Assembly: GCA_030836925.1 (NCBI GenBank)
Contig: JAUPLK010000034.1
Span: forward strand, 1-10,166
DNA: 10,166 bases
Reading direction: 5' to 3'
Source of the DNA: Pseudomonadota bacterium
Lineage (GTDB): Bacteria > Pseudomonadota > Gammaproteobacteria > Steroidobacterales > GCA-2729495
The notes beneath the pieces were generated by a model. That model was not told where the DNA came from, searched no databases, and saw nothing but the letters and a program-made list of their open reading frames with translations. Positions 1 through 7,029 of this stretch are shown here, in pieces (within the stretch, counting starts at the first letter, position 1; each line of letters starts with the position of its first letter). The position numbers were made by a program, and so were the translations under genes.

Positions 1-1222
1 GCTCGAGGATCGTCGAACTCACCGACAGCACAGTCACGGCATCCTGGGCACGGAAGCTGGAAATGCTGCGGGCACCGGACACGTATCCGGTTTCACCGAA
101 ACAGTCGCCGCTGTTCAGCATGCCCAGCTCGCGCCCGTTGCTCTCGACAGACACCCGGCCGGTCACGATCACGTAGAAGCGGTCGTCGGCCGTGCCCTCG
201 CGGATGATCTCGTCACCCGCCATGTACTCCCGCCACTCGCTGGCACGCAACAGATCGTGGATCTCGGCCTGCGAGAAATCATGAAAAAAGGACAGGCGCC
301 GCAGCGTGTCGAAGTGTTCGTGCCGATCGATGCCGTCCCACTGCGCCTTGAGTTGCTGGTAGACGCGTGTCAGGCGGGCGCCGAACTCGCCACCGTTGGC
401 ATAGCGGCGCGCGGGATCCTTCTGCAGCGCGATGGCCACCACCTCCTCGAGTTCGTCGGGCACGCCGAGCCGCAGCGTGTGGATGGGCGGCGGCGTCGCG
501 TAGACGATCTGGTTCAGCAACTTCGAGAGACTGCTGCCGCGAAACGGCCGGAAGCCGGTGAGCAGTTCATACATCACGGCACCGAGCGAGTAGAGATCGG
601 AGGCCGGCGTGATATCGAAGCCCTGCACCTGCTCGGGCGACATGTAGCTGGGTGAGCCGGCAATGCCCTCGATGCGCGAGATATCCGCATCGAGCAGTAT
701 CGCGATGCCGAAATCGATGATGCGCACATCGTTGTCATTGGTCAGCATGATGTTGCTGGGCTTGATGTCGCGATGAATCACGCCGCGCTTGTGCGCGTAG
801 TGCAGCGCCTTCGCGCACTTGTAGATGATCTTCACCACGTCTTCGATGTGCAGCAGGTTGTCCGGACGGCAGTAGGCCTCGAGCGTCCGCGCCCGCTGCA
901 CATGCTCCATCACGACGTAGTACTTGCCGTCTTCCTCGCCGGCATCGTAGATCGGCAGGATGTTGGGATGCTGGAGCATCCCGACCATGTGCGCTTCGTT
1001 GAAAAACATCTTGCGGGCGATCCGGGCCCGCTGCGGATCATCGTCGGTGGATGTGGTGTAGACCTTGATGGCGACATCACGACGGAAATAGGGATCGTGC
1101 GAAAGATAGATGGTGCCGGTCGTGCCTTTGCCGGCGACCTTGATGATCGGATATTTGCCGATCTTGTCCGGAACCTCCACCGAGGCGGCTGGCGCAACAC
1201 TCGGTCTCGGAAGCTGAACCAT
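1..1222 (-). CDS. Ser/Thr protein kinase with C-terminal cyclic-nucleotide-binding domain (3' end cut by window)
   Basis: I translated this gene by hand; 407 residues are visible and there is no stop before the window edge. Residues about 24-285 form a Hanks-type kinase. They include a glycine-rich loop (G31, G33, G36), the VAIK lysine K53, a candidate helix-C glutamate E76, the catalytic HRDIKPSN at 150-157 (D152, N157), DFG at 170-172 and SPEQ at 195-198, so the kinase should be active. From about residue 308 a cyclic-nucleotide-binding fold begins (LRRLSFFHDF), with a phosphate-binding cassette near 372-386 that keeps FGE (E377) and R385-S386, the residues that contact cyclic nucleotide in CRP-like domains. 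No membrane segment or signal peptide is seen. The ATG lies 20 bases after pgpA on the same strand, with an AGG about 10 bases upstream, so it is probably the last or a late gene of the operon. The inferred role is cytoplasmic protein phosphorylation controlled by cAMP or cGMP. Substrate and nucleotide are unknown. Confidence 0.9.
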   Translation of the reverse strand, partial: MVQLPRPSVAPAASVEVPDKIGKYPIIKVAGKGTTGTIYLSHDPYFRRDVAIKVYTTSTDDDPQRARIARKMFFNEAHMVGMLQHPNILPIYDAGEEDGKYYVVMEHVQRARTLEAYCRPDNLLHIEDVVKIIYKCAKALHYAHKRGVIHRDIKPSNIMLTNDNDVRIIDFGIAILLDADISRIEGIAGSPSYMSPEQVQGFDITPASDLYSLGAVMYELLTGFRPFRGSSLSKLLNQIVYATPPPIHTLRLGVPDELEEVVAIALQKDPARRYANGGEFGARLTRVYQQLKAQWDGIDRHEHFDTLRRLSFFHDFSQAEIHDLLRASEWREYMAGDEIIREGTADDRFYVIVTGRVSVESNGRELGMLNSGDCFGETGYVSGARSISSFRAQDAVTVLSVSSTILE

Positions 1223-1242
1223 GTGGACAGGACCTGAAGAAC

Positions 1243-1740
1243 TTAGACCAGCGGCAGCAGCTGCAACCCCCCGACGACCAATGCCGCATATCCGGCCGCC
1301 AGTACGTCATCGAGCATAATTCCCGTACCGCCCTGCAATCTGTGATCAGCCTCCCGAATCGGCCAGGGCTTCCAGATGTCCATGAGCCGGAACAGCACGA
1401 ATGCCAGCAGGTACCAGCCCGGCGTGTGCGGCGTCACGGTCAGCACCAGCCACTGGCCCACGAATTCATCGAAGACGATGCCACCGTGATCATGCACGCC
1501 CAGGCGCCGGGCGCTTGTGCCACAGATCACGCAACCGGCAACAAAAGCCAGCGTCAGGCCGGCGAGCAACACGGGCAGTGGCAGCGGCGGCAGCCACCAG
1601 TAAAGGACTACCGCCAGCAGCGAGCCCCAGGTACCCGGCGCGGCCGGCAGCAGGCCCGTGCCGAAACCGAAAGCCAGCCAGTGCACCGGATCGCGCAACA
1701 CCTCGCGCCAGCTGACCGGGGTTGTACGCGCGGGCGCCAT
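1243..1740 (-). CDS. pgpA: Phosphatidylglycerophosphatase A
   Basis: This 165-residue protein matches the PgpA family, which removes the phosphate from phosphatidylglycerophosphate to give phosphatidylglycerol at the inner membrane. The N-terminal signature FGTGLLPAAPGTWGS lies at residues 26-40. The acidic motif HDHGGIVFDEFVGQW at 83-97 contains D84, D91 and E92, which match the family's conserved metal-binding acidic residues. Hydrophobic stretches near 41-73 and 98-117, plus a C-terminal one, fit an integral membrane enzyme, and the length is normal. The ATG overlaps the thiL stop by one base (TGATG), so translation is probably coupled to thiL, the usual gammaproteobacterial neighbour. The stop is TAA; the kinase gene starts 20 bases later. 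Confidence 0.95.
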   Translation of the reverse strand: MAPARTTPVSWREVLRDPVHWLAFGFGTGLLPAAPGTWGSLLAVVLYWWLPPLPLPVLLAGLTLAFVAGCVICGTSARRLGVHDHGGIVFDEFVGQWLVLTVTPHTPGWYLLAFVLFRLMDIWKPWPIREADHRLQGGTGIMLDDVLAAGYAALVVGGLQLLPLV

Positions 1741-2699
1741 CAGAAATGCCGGAAGGTGGAATCGGGCACCTGCAGTGCACGGCCCTGGTACTGCCAGCGC
1801 ACACCCGGCTCACTCACGACCGTGCCGATCCGCGTGATGGCGACAGGCCAATCCGCTGCCATCGCCTGCAGCCGGGCCGTTGCCTGTTCCGGAACCGTAA
1901 AGCACAGCTCGTAATCATCGCCGCCGGTGAGCGCATATTCGATGGCGCGACCGGCAGCGGCAGCCCGGAGTTCTGCCGACACCGGCAGCAACCCGGCATC
2001 GAGCTCGGCCCCCCTGCCGCTCGCCATCATCAGCTTGCCGATATCGTCATGCAGTCCGTCCGACACATCGAGCATCGCAGTCGCCAGCGCTCCCAGGGCC
2101 AGGCCCTCGTGCAGGCGCGGCTCTGGATAGAGAAAGCGCTGACAGAGCGCATCGCGAACAGTTGCTGCCAACTGGCTGGCACCATCCAGCAACAGTCGGC
2201 CGGCCACCGCATCGCCCGGATGGCCGGTCACCCAGATGCCGTCACCAATACGTGCGCCCGCGCGGGTCACGGCCGCCCCGGGACGCACACGACCCTGCAC
2301 CGTGATGGTCGCTGCCAGCGGACCACGCACCGTGTCACCACCGATCAGCGCGGTGCCGGAACGGTCGGCCAGTGCAAACAGGCCGGCGGCAAATTCCTCC
2401 ACCCACAGCGGCTCCGCCTTCGGCAGCGACAGGGCCAGCGAACACCACAGCGGCTCGGCCGCCATCGCGGCAAGATCACTCAGGTTGACGGCGAGACAGC
2501 GGTGACCGATGGCGTGGGCCGGAATGCCGGCGGGGAAATGCGTGCCTTCGGCGATGCTGTCGGTCGCGACCACCAGATCCCAGCCGGGTTCGCAGCGCAG
2601 GACGGCGGCATCGTCACCGATACCCAGCAGCACATCCGGTCGGCTGCCCTGCCGGCCCGTGAAGTACCTGCTGATCAGCGTCCGCTCATCCACCGGCAC
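1740..2699 (-). CDS. thiL: Thiamine-monophosphate kinase
   Basis: This 319-residue protein phosphorylates thiamine monophosphate to thiamine diphosphate with ATP, the last step of cofactor synthesis in the cytoplasm. Family motifs appear in the expected order: LISRYF at 8-13, GIGDDAAV at 26-33, the NLSDLAAM segment, GGDT, DVSDGL and GGDDYELCF. The aspartate-rich motifs are the Mg-ATP and substrate sites of the PurM/ThiL fold. The chosen start is a GTG 12 bases after the nusB stop. A second GTG two codons downstream would remove only two residues, and neither has a strong Shine-Dalgarno sequence, so the exact start is uncertain. The stop codon shares one base with the pgpA ATG. Placement after nusB and before pgpA is conserved in gammaproteobacteria. 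Confidence 0.95.
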   Translation of the reverse strand: MPVDERTLISRYFTGRQGSRPDVLLGIGDDAAVLRCEPGWDLVVATDSIAEGTHFPAGIPAHAIGHRCLAVNLSDLAAMAAEPLWCSLALSLPKAEPLWVEEFAAGLFALADRSGTALIGGDTVRGPLAATITVQGRVRPGAAVTRAGARIGDGIWVTGHPGDAVAGRLLLDGASQLAATVRDALCQRFLYPEPRLHEGLALGALATAMLDVSDGLHDDIGKLMMASGRGAELDAGLLPVSAELRAAAAGRAIEYALTGGDDYELCFTVPEQATARLQAMAADWPVAITRIGTVVSEPGVRWQYQGRALQVPDSTFRHF

Positions 2700-2711
2700 G
2701 CTACCGTGCTG

Positions 2712-3128
2712 TCAGGCGGCCGGCCGCAACGCCGGCGCAAGCTGATCGAGAACCGCGTTGATGTAACGGTGTCCGTCCTGGGCACCGAACTCGTGGGCAA
2801 GCTTTACCGCCTCGTTGATCACGACCTTTACCGGCACCTCGCGATGCAGTTTCAGCTCGGCGAGCCCCAGCCAGAGGATGCCGCGCTCGACCGGATCGAG
2901 TTGCCCGACCGGCCGGTCGGCCTGCCTGGTGAGCAAGGCATCGAGGGCCGTGATGTCAGCGAGGATCTCGCCGAGCAGCAGACGAAAATAATCCACATCG
3001 ACGAGGCGGAAATCACGCTGGCCGGCAAACTGTGTGGCAATTTCAGCCGCCGAGTGGCCACTCAGCTGGTACTGATACAGCGCCTGCACCAGCAGACGGC
3101 GCGAACCGTGTCGACCTGTAGCGGCCAT
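2712..3128 (-). CDS. nusB: Transcription antitermination protein NusB
   Basis: This 138-residue, mostly helical protein belongs to the NusB family. NusB pairs with NusE (ribosomal protein S10), binds boxA RNA and supports antitermination on rRNA operons. The N-terminal RRLLVQALYQYQLSG segment (about 10-24, with a basic arginine patch ahead of it) and the C-terminal NEAVKLAHEFG...HRYINAVLDQLA segment are typical of the family, and the length matches the norm of about 139. The ATG is 9 bases after the ribH stop and the gene ends 12 bases before thiL, so it sits inside the riboflavin operon. The ribH-nusB order is widespread in proteobacteria. Confidence 0.95.
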   Translation of the reverse strand: MAATGRHGSRRLLVQALYQYQLSGHSAAEIATQFAGQRDFRLVDVDYFRLLLGEILADITALDALLTRQADRPVGQLDPVERGILWLGLAELKLHREVPVKVVINEAVKLAHEFGAQDGHRYINAVLDQLAPALRPAA

Positions 3129-3137
3129 GCGCGGCGC

Positions 3138-3605
3138 TCAGCCTTCCAGCTGCCGCAGGAGACTGGCCATTTCCAGCGCAGCCAGCACCGCATCCGCGCC
3201 CTTGTTGCCACCCTTGCCACCGGCACGGTCCATGGCCTGATCCACCGTATCGCAGGTGAGCACCCCGAAACCGACCGGCACCTCGAACTCCAGACTGACG
3301 CGATTGAGTCCGGCCGCACACTCCGTGCAGACGAAATCGAAGTGCGGCGTCTGCCCGCGGATCACGGCACCGAGCGCGACGATGGCATCGTAGCGGCGCA
3401 GCCGGGCCAGACGATGTGCGGCCAGCGGCAACTCGAAAGCGCCCGGCACACGCACCACGTGGATATCGGTTTCGGCGGCGCCATGGCGCTTGAGTGCATC
3501 CACTGCACCATCGACCAGGTTCCGCACGATCAGGTCGTTGAAGCGGGCGGCGACGATCACGAAGCGCATGTCCCTGGCCACCAGTTGTCCTTCGATGATG
3601 CGCAT
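3138..3605 (-). CDS. ribH: 6,7-dimethyl-8-ribityllumazine synthase
   Basis: Lumazine synthase condenses 5-amino-6-ribitylamino-uracil with 3,4-dihydroxy-2-butanone 4-phosphate, the penultimate step to riboflavin. The 155-residue product has the substrate-binding ARFND at 20-24, VPGAFELP at 53-60, and GAVIRGQTPHFDFV at 79-92 with the catalytic histidine at H88. It also has a late GGNKGADA segment, where the family has a phosphate-binding AGNKG-type motif. The start MRIIEGQLV was chosen because it follows the ribBX stop by 4 bases, has an AGGCGG about 8 bases upstream and gives the normal family length. A longer frame exists, but its extra 31 residues overlap ribBX and do not look like this family. 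The protein probably forms pentamers or 60-mers, as in relatives. Confidence 0.96.
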   Translation of the reverse strand: MRIIEGQLVARDMRFVIVAARFNDLIVRNLVDGAVDALKRHGAAETDIHVVRVPGAFELPLAAHRLARLRRYDAIVALGAVIRGQTPHFDFVCTECAAGLNRVSLEFEVPVGFGVLTCDTVDQAMDRAGGKGGNKGADAVLAALEMASLLRQLEG

Positions 3606-3609
3606 CCGC

Positions 3610-4785
3610 TCAGTCCGCCTGCGGCCGGTCGGCCGTATCCACATATTCGACGACCTCGAGACCGAAGCCCGACAGGCCATGCATCTGCTTGGGCGCACTC
3701 AGCACACGCATCCGCTGCACACCCAGGTCGCGCAGGATCTGCGCACCGATGCCGTAGCTGCGCAGCACCGCGCCGCCGGCCGGCGCTGGTCGCTCCGCGT
3801 TCTCGGGCCGGACCAGCGACTTGACGGCCGACATCAGTTCGCGCGGCGACTCGCCATAGCGCAGCAGCACGACGATGCCGTGACCGGTGGCCGCGATCTG
3901 GCGCATCGCCTCGCGCAAGGGCCAGCCGAGCTCCGGACTCTGCACACCGACCACATCGCCCAGCGTGTCCTGCACATGCACGCGCACCAGCGGCGGCTCC
4001 GGCCGGCTGAGGTCACCACGAATCAGCACCAGGTGCACGTTGCGCGTGACATGGTCTTCGTAGCAAACCAGCCGGAACTCGCCGAACTCGGTCTGGATCT
4101 GCTGTTCGGCGATACGCTCGACCGACTCCTCGTGCCGCAATCGGTAGCGGATCAGGTCGGCGATCGTGCCGATGCGCAGGCCATGCTGTTTGGCAAACGC
4201 CTCGAGCTCCGGCCGCCGCGCCATCGTGCCGTCCTCGTTGAGGATCTCGACGATGACGGCCGCTGCCTCCAGACCGGCCAGCCGGGCCAGGTCGCAACCC
4301 GCCTCGGTGTGACCGGCACGGGTCAGCACGCCGCCCGGCTGGGCCATCAGCGGAAACACATGGCCGGGCTGACGCAGATCTTCCGGCGTCGCATCCGGCC
4401 CGACCGCAACCCGCACGGTACGCGCGCGGTCATGCGCCGAAATGCCGGTGGTGACGCCTTCGACCGCCTCGATGGAAATCGTGAAATTGGTGCCGTGCTC
4501 CCGGTCGGTATCACCGACCATCAGCGGCAGCCGCAGTTGCTGGCAGCGTGCCCGCGTCAGCGTCAGGCAGATCAGGCCACGGCCGTAGCGGGCCATGAAG
4601 TTGATGTCCTCGGCGCGCACCTTGGCGGCGGCCATGAGGATATCGCCCTCGTTCTCGCGATCTTCGTCGTCGACGATGATGACCATCCGCCCCTTGCGGA
4701 TGTCATCGATGATCTCCGCAATCGGGCTGAAGCCGCTCTCGGCCCGTTCAGCCCCGCCCCGCCTTGTGTCCTGTATCGGGTTCAT
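3610..4785 (-). CDS. ribBX: 3,4-dihydroxy-2-butanone 4-phosphate synthase with degenerate GTP cyclohydrolase II domain (RibBX type)
   Basis: The 391-residue protein has two domains. Residues about 20-217 are DHBP synthase (RibB), which converts ribulose 5-phosphate to DHBP and formate. The signature DDEDRENEGD lies at 39-48 (R43, E44, E46, D48), and THF-type residues continue through HDRARTVR at 118-125 and RAGHTEAGCD at 156-165 (H159, E161). Residues about 235-385 align with GTP cyclohydrolase II but look inactive. The three zinc-ligand cysteines are replaced by D273, P284 and L286, and the RQEGRGIG loop reads RYGESPRE at 309-316. YGIGAQIL at 344-351 keeps the family's fold signature. This matches the RibBX variant described for proteobacteria, rather than a bifunctional RibBA. 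The ATG overlaps the ribE stop by 4 bases (ATGA), and ribH follows after 4 bases. A separate ribA is expected elsewhere in the genome. Confidence 0.92.
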   Translation of the reverse strand: MNPIQDTRRGGAERAESGFSPIAEIIDDIRKGRMVIIVDDEDRENEGDILMAAAKVRAEDINFMARYGRGLICLTLTRARCQQLRLPLMVGDTDREHGTNFTISIEAVEGVTTGISAHDRARTVRVAVGPDATPEDLRQPGHVFPLMAQPGGVLTRAGHTEAGCDLARLAGLEAAAVIVEILNEDGTMARRPELEAFAKQHGLRIGTIADLIRYRLRHEESVERIAEQQIQTEFGEFRLVCYEDHVTRNVHLVLIRGDLSRPEPPLVRVHVQDTLGDVVGVQSPELGWPLREAMRQIAATGHGIVVLLRYGESPRELMSAVKSLVRPENAERPAPAGGAVLRSYGIGAQILRDLGVQRMRVLSAPKQMHGLSGFGLEVVEYVDTADRPQAD

Positions 4786-5375
4786 GTCGTTCCCAGCAAT
4801 CTCTCGACGTAACGCGCCACCAGGTCAACCTCGACGTTGACCCGCGTGCCGACCTCATAGTGCTGCATGATAGTTTGTCCGAGCGTGTGGGGCACGAGAG
4901 TTACCAGCACGCGGCCATCGGCGACGTCGTTGACCGTCAGGCTGACGCCGTCGATGCAGATCGAACCCTTGCGGGCTGCATAGCGGCGCAGGCCCTCGGG
5001 CAGCGCAAAGCGGACGATCGCCGTATCGGCTTCCCGGCGCAGCTCCGCCACCTCGGCAATGCCGTCCACATGACCGGTCACCAGGTGCCCGCCCAGCGGA
5101 TCGCTGAGGGTCAGCGCCGGCTCCAGGTTCACCGGACTGCCGGGCTGCAGGCTGCCGAGGGTCGTGACCCGCAGCGTCTCGGCCGAGATATCGGCGCCAA
5201 AGCGGTCGGCAGCCAGCGTCACCACGGTCAGGCAGGCACCGTTCACGGCGATGCTGTCACCCGGATTGAAGTGGCGCCCGGCCAGCGCACCGAGTGCAAA
5301 TTCACAGCGCCGGCCCGATGGCGTTGCTGTCGTCGTCACGACGGTGCCCAGTGCCTGCACGATTCCCGTAAACAT
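4782..5375 (-). CDS. ribE: Riboflavin synthase, alpha subunit
   Basis: Riboflavin synthase dismutates two molecules of 6,7-dimethyl-8-ribityllumazine into riboflavin and the pyrimidine that RibH re-uses. The 197-residue protein shows the two similar barrels of the family. The first starts with the diagnostic MFTGIVQALG and carries GDSIAVNGACLTV near 38-50. The second begins about residue 98 (GGHLVTGHVDG) with the matching KGSICIDGVSLTVND. NVEVDLVARYVERLL is the usual C-terminal trimerisation helix. The ATG overlaps the ribD stop by one base (TGATG) and is preceded by a good ribosome site. The gene is called ribE in some species and ribC in E. coli. Confidence 0.95.
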   Translation of the reverse strand: MFTGIVQALGTVVTTTATPSGRRCEFALGALAGRHFNPGDSIAVNGACLTVVTLAADRFGADISAETLRVTTLGSLQPGSPVNLEPALTLSDPLGGHLVTGHVDGIAEVAELRREADTAIVRFALPEGLRRYAARKGSICIDGVSLTVNDVADGRVLVTLVPHTLGQTIMQHYEVGTRVNVEVDLVARYVERLLGTT

Positions 5376-6505
5376 CAGTCTGCCCTTTCTCCTGCAACGA
5401 GCGGCCTGTAGCGCAGGCGCAGGTCAGCCCCCACATGGCGGGCCTCCAGCAACGCAAAGGCCGGCCGTTTTTCCATCTCCTGCAGCGGCGGCAACTCGAA
5501 CATGCCGCGTGCCGTGGAGCCCAGCACATGCGCGGCCTGATACACGATCAGCTCATCGACCAGACCCGCAGCCAAAAGCGCGCCATTGAGCACCGGCCCC
5601 GCCTCCACCAGTACTTCGTTGATCTGCAGCGCCGCGAGACGCTGCATCACGCCGGCCAGGTCCACGCGACCGTCGGCGCCAGCCAGCAATTCCACGCGCG
5701 CACCGCGCGCCTCAAGCGCAGCCTTTCCTTCAGTACTGCCGGCACCGATCACCAGCACCTCACCGGATACAGACAGCAACCGCGCATCGGGCGGCGTGCG
5801 CAAGCCGGAATCCAGAACCACACGCAGCGGCTGCCGGCCGGCTTCATCGGCCAGTCCGCGCACGTTGAGCAAGGGATCATCCGCCAGCACCGTACCGATG
5901 CCGGTCAGCACCACACAACTCTGCGCGCGCAGGCGCTGCACATCCAGCCGGGCCGGCTCTGCGGTGATCCACTGGCTGCGGCCATCGGCCAGCGCCGTAC
6001 GGCCGTCGATGCTGGCGGCAATCTTGCAGCGGATGAGCGGCCGGCCACGGCGCATGCGCATGAAAAAACCGGCATTCAGACGTTCCGACTCCGCCGCCAT
6101 CAGTCCGCTGCAGACCTCCATGCCGGCCGCCCGCAGCGCCTGGCCGCCGCCGCCATTGACCTGCGGATTGGGATCCTGCGCGGCATATACCACGCGTCCG
6201 ATGCCGGCCTTCAGCAAGGCATCGCTGCAGGGTGGTGTGCGGCCCTGGTGACAGCAGGGTTCGAGACTCACGTAGGCTGTCGCACCGCGTGCCTTGTCCC
6301 CGGCTGCCTGCAACGCAAAGACTTCGGCATGCGGGCCGCCGGCCTGCCGGTGCCAGCCCTCGCCGACGACCGTTTCACCCTGCACGATGACACAGCCTAC
6401 CCGTGGGTTCGGCGCTGTGCCGTTCAGGCCGCGTGCGGCGAGTTGCAGGGCACGCACCATGTGGCGGTGATCCGCAGCGCTCCAGGCCGGACCGGCCGTA
6501 CTCAC
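5375..6505 (-). CDS. ribD: Bifunctional riboflavin deaminase/reductase
   Basis: RibD carries out steps two and three of riboflavin synthesis: deamination of the pyrimidine ring, then NADPH-dependent reduction of the ribose side chain. In this 376-residue protein the deaminase domain (about 8-150) has HAE at 59-61 and PCCHQGRTPPC at 83-93, giving the zinc ligands H59, C84 and C93 and the proton shuttle E61. The reductase domain starts near 153 with PLIRCKIAASIDGRTA and includes TGIGTVLADDPLLNVR and a late LVEAGP motif. The start is GTG, overlapping the nrdR stop by 4 bases (GTGA), and starts in the family commonly lie at this distance before the deaminase core. The overlap with nrdR and the 1-base contact with ribE suggest translational coupling on both sides. 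Confidence 0.95.
   Translation of the reverse strand: MSTAGPAWSAADHRHMVRALQLAARGLNGTAPNPRVGCVIVQGETVVGEGWHRQAGGPHAEVFALQAAGDKARGATAYVSLEPCCHQGRTPPCSDALLKAGIGRVVYAAQDPNPQVNGGGGQALRAAGMEVCSGLMAAESERLNAGFFMRMRRGRPLIRCKIAASIDGRTALADGRSQWITAEPARLDVQRLRAQSCVVLTGIGTVLADDPLLNVRGLADEAGRQPLRVVLDSGLRTPPDARLLSVSGEVLVIGAGSTEGKAALEARGARVELLAGADGRVDLAGVMQRLAALQINEVLVEAGPVLNGALLAAGLVDELIVYQAAHVLGSTARGMFELPPLQEMEKRPAFALLEARHVGADLRLRYRPLVAGERAD
5383..5393 (-). promoter_or_regulatory. Ribosome binding site of ribE inside the end of ribD
   Basis: AGGAGAAAGGG lies within the last codons of ribD. The AAAGGG part is 7 bases and AGGAG 13 bases from the ribE ATG. Ribosomes finishing ribD would pass directly over it, which supports coupling. 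Confidence 0.6.
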
Positions 6506-7008
6506 GCTGACTCATCCGGCAACAGTGGCAACTGCGTGCGCCGGCGGTCCTGGTCACCGAGTTCGCGCATGCGGCGGATCTCTTCCTGGAACGACTCGAC
6601 GTCCTGAAAACTCCGGTAGACCGAGGCGTAACGCACGTAGGCCACCTCGTCCAGCGCGCGCAGTTCCTCCATCACCAGCTCGCCGATGCGGCGCGAGGCG
6701 ACTTCGCGCTCGCCCATGGTCTGCAGGCGATGCGTGACCCGTGCCAGCGCCGCTTCCACCGCTTCGCTGTCGACCGGGCGCTTCTCGAGCGCCCGCACCA
6801 TGCCGCTGCGAAGTTTGCCCTCATCGAAAGGCTCGCGCGTATCGTCGCGCTTGATCACACGCGGCATGACCAGCTCGGCCGTCTCGAAAGTCGTGAAGCG
6901 CTCGGCACAGGCCAGGCATTCGCGGCGCCGGCGCACCTGCAGGCCCTCGCCGGCCAGCCGCGAATCGATGACCTTGGTTTCGGGATGGCTGCAGAACGGG
7001 CAATGCAC
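6502..7008 (-). CDS. nrdR: Transcriptional repressor NrdR
   Basis: NrdR represses ribonucleotide reductase genes by binding paired NrdR boxes, sensing ATP/dATP through its ATP-cone. The 168-residue protein starts with the zinc ribbon: C3, C6, C31 and C34, with RRRREC at 26-31. The ATP-cone follows (VIKRDDTREPFDEGKLRSGM, about 51-70), then the conserved VAYVRYASVYRSFQDVESF. The tail after that (MRELGDQDRRRTQLPLLPDESA) is longer than in E. coli NrdR (149 residues). The start is GTG giving MHCPFC, with a GAGGCAGG ribosome site 6 bases upstream. It follows glyA by 21 bases and overlaps ribD by 4. No NrdR box pair was noticed in this window, so its targets lie elsewhere. Confidence 0.96.
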   Translation of the reverse strand: MHCPFCSHPETKVIDSRLAGEGLQVRRRRECLACAERFTTFETAELVMPRVIKRDDTREPFDEGKLRSGMVRALEKRPVDSEAVEAALARVTHRLQTMGEREVASRRIGELVMEELRALDEVAYVRYASVYRSFQDVESFQEEIRRMRELGDQDRRRTQLPLLPDESA

Positions 7009-7014
7009 AACCGG

Positions 7015-7022
7015 CCTGCCTC
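7015..7022 (-). promoter_or_regulatory. Ribosome binding site deciding the nrdR GTG start
   Basis: GAGGCAGG lies in the 21-base glyA-nrdR gap, ending 6 bases before the GTG. Together with the zinc-ribbon residues starting at codon 3, it fixes a GTG rather than ATG start. Confidence 0.65.
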
Positions 7023-7029
7023 TTTCAAC

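Noticed and set aside
3606..3698. Upstream extension of ribH by 31 residues.
   Set aside because: The extra residues overlap the ribBX end out of frame and do not match lumazine synthase. The internal ATG gives the normal length.
1722..3824. A 700-codon plus-strand open frame.
   Set aside because: It lies antisense to pgpA, thiL, nusB, ribH and part of ribBX, all clear family members. The product is compositionally biased (His, Arg, Gln), has no recognisable domain, and is the expected mirror of GC-rich codon use.
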